A stretch of DNA of 6,892 bases from an uncultured Eubacteriales bacterium (GTDB lineage Bacteria; Bacillota; Clostridia; Oscillospirales; Oscillospiraceae), in NCBI GenBank assembly GCA_902477055.1, contig CABSFY010000103.1, positions 1-6,892 on the forward strand, read 5' to 3'. The translations under genes were made by a program, and so were the position numbers. The notes below the pieces were generated by a model that saw only the letters and a list, made by a program, of their open reading frames with translations, made no database searches and was not told the origin of the DNA. Below, in pieces: positions 4,761 to 6,892 of the stretch. Every line of letters begins with the position of its first letter. Positions within the stretch are counted from its first letter, which is position 1.

Positions 4761-5386
4761 TTTGCTTCCTCCTCATTTTTGGCCTTGTGGAAGTGGGTCT
4801 TGCGCTCCGTACCCTTCACCAGCCGGACGATGTTGCTCCGGTGCATGAAGATGGCCAGCGCGGCCATGGCGACGCCGAGGCTCCAGACCTGCGGCTCACC
4901 CGCATGGAACACCACAAACAGCACGCCCATCGCCAGCATTCCGACGATTGACGCGAGAGAAACGTAGCGCGTTGCAAAAAACACGATCAAAAACAGCGGG
5001 AACGCAATCACGAAAATTCTCCAATCCGTGACCAGCGCCACGATACCGGCGCAGGCGATGCCCTTGCCGCCGTGGAACCCGAAAAATACGGGGAAAATAT
5101 GCCCGATCTGCACGGCAAAGCCCGCCAGCACCTTGGCAAACGTCTTGTCCTGCGGTAAAATCAGTGTCGCAATCAGGCAGGCCGCCAGGGTCTTGCCGAC
5201 GTCAATCAGCAGGACCAGCAGCGTCGCCGCGCCGCCGTAGCTGCGCAGAAAATTCGTCAGGCCCGCGTTGCCGCTGCCCTTGGAGCGCACGTCCTCGTGC
5301 ATTTTCGCGCGGGAAATCAGAATCGCTCCGTTCCACCCGCCGAAAAACCAGCCGAGGACCACACAGGCAATGATTCGCAGTGTCAT
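4757..5386 (-). CDS. plsY: Acyl-phosphate:glycerol-3-phosphate acyltransferase
   Basis: 209 residues. This integral membrane enzyme transfers an acyl group from acyl-phosphate to position 1 of glycerol-3-phosphate, giving lysophosphatidate. Three conserved cytoplasmic motifs are visible: VRSKGSGNAGLTNFLR (33-48), GHIFPVFFGFHGGKGIA (95-111) and SNIVRLVKGTERK (184-196). Hydrophobic segments lie near 4-25, 53-77, 86-103, 110-138 and 142-181, as in the five-helix family fold. The tail is short and charged (197-209). The ATG overlaps the der stop as ATGA, with AAGGA (5397-5393) 6 bases upstream. Coupling to gpsA keeps supply and use of glycerol-3-phosphate together. The acyl-phosphate-making PlsX is not in the window. 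Confidence 0.96.
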   Translation of the reverse strand: MTLRIIACVVLGWFFGGWNGAILISRAKMHEDVRSKGSGNAGLTNFLRSYGGAATLLVLLIDVGKTLAACLIATLILPQDKTFAKVLAGFAVQIGHIFPVFFGFHGGKGIACAGIVALVTDWRIFVIAFPLFLIVFFATRYVSLASIVGMLAMGVLFVVFHAGEPQVWSLGVAMAALAIFMHRSNIVRLVKGTERKTHFHKAKNEEEAK

Positions 5387-6714
5387 GCTTCGTCCTTATC
5401 TCCCTTCTGCCGGATGGTGATGCGCACGGGCGTGCCCTCCAGTCCGAATACCGAGCGAATCTGGTTTTCCAGATACCGCTGATAGGAGAAATGGAACAGC
5501 CGCGCGTCGTTGCAGAAAATGACGAAATGCGGCGGTTTTACGCCGACCTGCGTCATATAATACACCTTCAGACGGCGTCCCTTGTCCGTGGGCGGCTGCA
5601 CCCGCGCCGTCGCGTCCTCCAGAATGTTGTTGAGCATTCCGGTCGTGATGCGCATGGCGTTCTGGTTTGCAACGTAATTTATTAGCTCAAACAGCTTCCC
5701 GACCCGCTGGCCGGTCAGTGCCGAGATGAACAGCACCGGCGCATAGGTCATATAGCTCAGATCGGCGCGGATCTTCGCCGTCATCTCGTTCATGGTGTTC
5801 GTTTCTTTTTCGACCGTGTCCCATTTATTGACGACAATGATGCAGGCCTTGCCTGCCTCATGTGCCAGACCGGCGATTTTTGTGTCCTGATCGGTTACGC
5901 CGTCGTTGGCGTCGATCAGAATCAGGCACACGTCCGCGCGGTCGATGGCGGCGATGGAGCGCATATTGGAATACTTTTCGATCGCGTCGTCCACCTTGGA
6001 CTTGCGGCGCATCCCGGCGGTGTCGATGAAGCGGTATTTGCCGAAGTCGTTTTCAAAATAGCTGTCAATCGCGTCGCGCGTCGTACCCGCAACGTCTGAA
6101 ACGATCACGCGCTCCTCACCGAGAATGCGGTTGAGCAAGCTGGACTTGCCGACGTTCGGCTTGCCGACGATGGCGACGTTGATGATCTCGCCCTCATCCT
6201 CCTGCTCCGTTGCCTCGGGGAAGTGCGCCACGCACCAGTCCAGCAGGTCGCCCGTGCCGTGACCGTGGATCGCCGAAACCTCAATCGGGTCGCCGAGGCC
6301 GAGCGAATAGAATTCATAAACGTCCGGGTTCGTCAGACCTACGCTGTCGCACTTGTTTACCGCGAGGCAGACCGGCTTGCGGCTGCGCAGCAGCATCGTT
6401 GCGACCTCAGTGTCTGCCGCCGTCACGCCGGTTTTGACGTCCGTGACCATCACGATCACGTCTGCCGTTTCAATGGCAATCTCGGCCTGACGGCGCATGA
6501 ATTTCAGCATTTCGCTGTCTGTGTTCGGCTCGATGCCACCGGTGTCCACGAGCGAAAACTCGCGCCCGTTCCAGTCGCAGTCGCCGTAGATGCGGTCGCG
6601 CGTCACGCCGGGAGTGTCCTCGACGATCGCCGCGCGCTTGCCGGTTAGTTTATTAAAGAGCATGGACTTGCCGACATTCGGCCGGCCCACGATCGCAACC
6701 AGAGGCTTTGCCAT
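5383..6714 (-). CDS. der: Ribosome biogenesis GTPase Der (EngA)
   Basis: 443 residues, normal for Der. It has two tandem GTPase domains and a C-terminal KH-like domain. Domain 1: P-loop GRPNVGKS (10-17), DTPGVTRDR (33-41), DTGG (57-60), NKCD (120-123). Domain 2: GKPNVGKS (184-191), DVAGTTRD (207-214), DTAG (231-234), NKWD (296-299), SAL (331-333). The KH-like domain is about 355-440. Der binds the 50S precursor and acts late in large-subunit assembly. AAGGAGG (6729-6723) lies 8 bases before the ATG, and a sigma-A-like promoter stands upstream. It is the first gene of the operon and overlaps plsY by 4 bases; der-plsY-gpsA is a common Firmicutes order. All GTP-binding motifs look intact. Confidence 0.98.
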   Translation of the reverse strand: MAKPLVAIVGRPNVGKSMLFNKLTGKRAAIVEDTPGVTRDRIYGDCDWNGREFSLVDTGGIEPNTDSEMLKFMRRQAEIAIETADVIVMVTDVKTGVTAADTEVATMLLRSRKPVCLAVNKCDSVGLTNPDVYEFYSLGLGDPIEVSAIHGHGTGDLLDWCVAHFPEATEQEDEGEIINVAIVGKPNVGKSSLLNRILGEERVIVSDVAGTTRDAIDSYFENDFGKYRFIDTAGMRRKSKVDDAIEKYSNMRSIAAIDRADVCLILIDANDGVTDQDTKIAGLAHEAGKACIIVVNKWDTVEKETNTMNEMTAKIRADLSYMTYAPVLFISALTGQRVGKLFELINYVANQNAMRITTGMLNNILEDATARVQPPTDKGRRLKVYYMTQVGVKPPHFVIFCNDARLFHFSYQRYLENQIRSVFGLEGTPVRITIRQKGDKDEA

Positions 6715-6733
6715 GGTTTCTTCCTCCTTTTCC

Positions 6734-6754
6734 TTTGCGGAAGTGCTCCGCAGA
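6734..6754 (-). other. Small hairpin in the der leader
   Basis: TGCGGA (6736-6741) pairs with TCCGCA (6747-6752) around a 5-base loop, and the stem can extend by two weaker pairs to 6734/6754. It lies between the predicted transcription start (about 6763) and the der ribosome binding site (6729-6723). It could protect the 5' end or tune translation; no known leader family is recognised. Confidence 0.4.
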
Positions 6755-6769
6755 ATTCTTTTTCATGCT

Positions 6770-6798
6770 ATTATCTCACAAATTCCCCGTCTTTGCAA
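6770..6798 (-). promoter_or_regulatory. Housekeeping (sigma-A-like) promoter of the der operon
   Basis: On the minus strand TTGCAA (6798-6793) is followed by a 17-base spacer and GATAAT (6775-6770). The -10 is preceded by TGA (6778-6776), which gives an extended TGnGATAAT element. Predicted start near 6763, about 48 bases before the der ATG. Matches are 4 of 6 at -35 and 5 of 6 at -10 with optimal spacing. A second TTGCAA at 6821-6826 lies 28 bases further upstream. Confidence 0.75.
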
Positions 6799-6848
6799 GC
6801 CCCTTCCGCGCCGCAGCGGTTTGCAACAAAACAGAAGTGCCAGCAATT

Positions 6849-6884
6849 GGCGGGCAAAGCCCGCCGTCCTTGCAGAGCAAGGAC
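6849..6884. repeat. Two abutting perfect hairpins upstream of the der promoter
   Basis: GGCGGGC (6849-6855) and GCCCGCC (6859-6865) form a 7-bp stem with an AAA loop. Immediately next, with no gap, GTCCTTGC (6866-6873) and GCAAGGAC (6877-6884) form an 8-bp stem with an AGA loop. On the minus strand they are followed by AATTGCTGGCAC and then a TTTTGTT stretch about 20 bases on, so they could mark the end of a transcript entering from outside the window, or be a dispersed double-hairpin repeat. The 50 bases between this element and the promoter hold no other recognised feature. Confidence 0.7.
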
Positions 6885-6892
6885 ACAATCCC

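Noticed and set aside
3918..4967. Long plus-strand open frame (349 codons) opposite gpsA and plsY
   Set aside because: It is antisense to two well-conserved genes, its translation has no recognisable motif, and GC-rich genes commonly give such open shadows.

Overview
The window is a gene-dense stretch of a GC-rich Firmicute chromosome, most likely from an uncultured Clostridia (Oscillospiraceae/Ruminococcaceae-like) gut bacterium. Pointers to this are the der-plsY-gpsA order with strong AGGAGG-type ribosome binding sites, a PdaA-type (spore cortex family) deacetylase, and an ECF sigma/membrane-protein pair whose partner carries the WGAVAACLC-type membrane anchor common in Clostridia. The taxonomic call is inference. 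All seven genes lie on the minus strand, so transcription runs from high to low coordinates.

Layout in transcription order. At 6892-6715 there are two back-to-back hairpins (6849-6884), a good housekeeping promoter (6770-6798) and a short leader with a small hairpin. A tightly coupled operon follows: der (ribosome-assembly GTPase), plsY (glycerol-3-phosphate acyltransferase), gpsA (glycerol-3-phosphate dehydrogenase) and a small GtrA-like four-helix membrane protein. der/plsY and plsY/gpsA overlap by 4 bases (ATGA), and gpsA/gtrA are 4 bases apart. GpsA makes sn-glycerol-3-phosphate and PlsY acylates it to lysophosphatidate, so the operon supplies the first two steps of membrane phospholipid synthesis; the GtrA-like protein may flip a lipid-linked sugar.

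Bases 3298-3088 carry no gene but several hairpins: an imperfect 12-bp one close behind gtrA, a small GC one, an AT-rich 15-bp inverted repeat, and a perfect 21-bp palindrome with a 4-base loop. After them comes pdaA (a CE4 polysaccharide deacetylase of the muramic delta-lactam type), closed by a clear intrinsic terminator at 2253-2289. A separate two-gene unit then begins: an ECF-type sigma factor with a TTG start and, overlapping it by ATGA, a single-pass membrane protein with a Thr/Glu/Pro-rich stalk and an unassigned outer domain, probably its anti-sigma factor or sensor. A TGTAACC/GTGCTTA pair upstream has ECF promoter geometry and suggests autoregulation.

The last 256 bases (1-256) hold no gene but a cluster of short palindromes: a CGTAG head followed by 9-bp arms and a 4-base loop. 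There are three intact copies with different, mutually compensating arms, and one decayed copy. I see no CRISPR array, transposase, prophage, rRNA or tRNA. The least explained items are the two palindrome families (1-200 and 3132-3223), the tandem hairpins at 6849-6884, and the outer domain of the putative anti-sigma protein.
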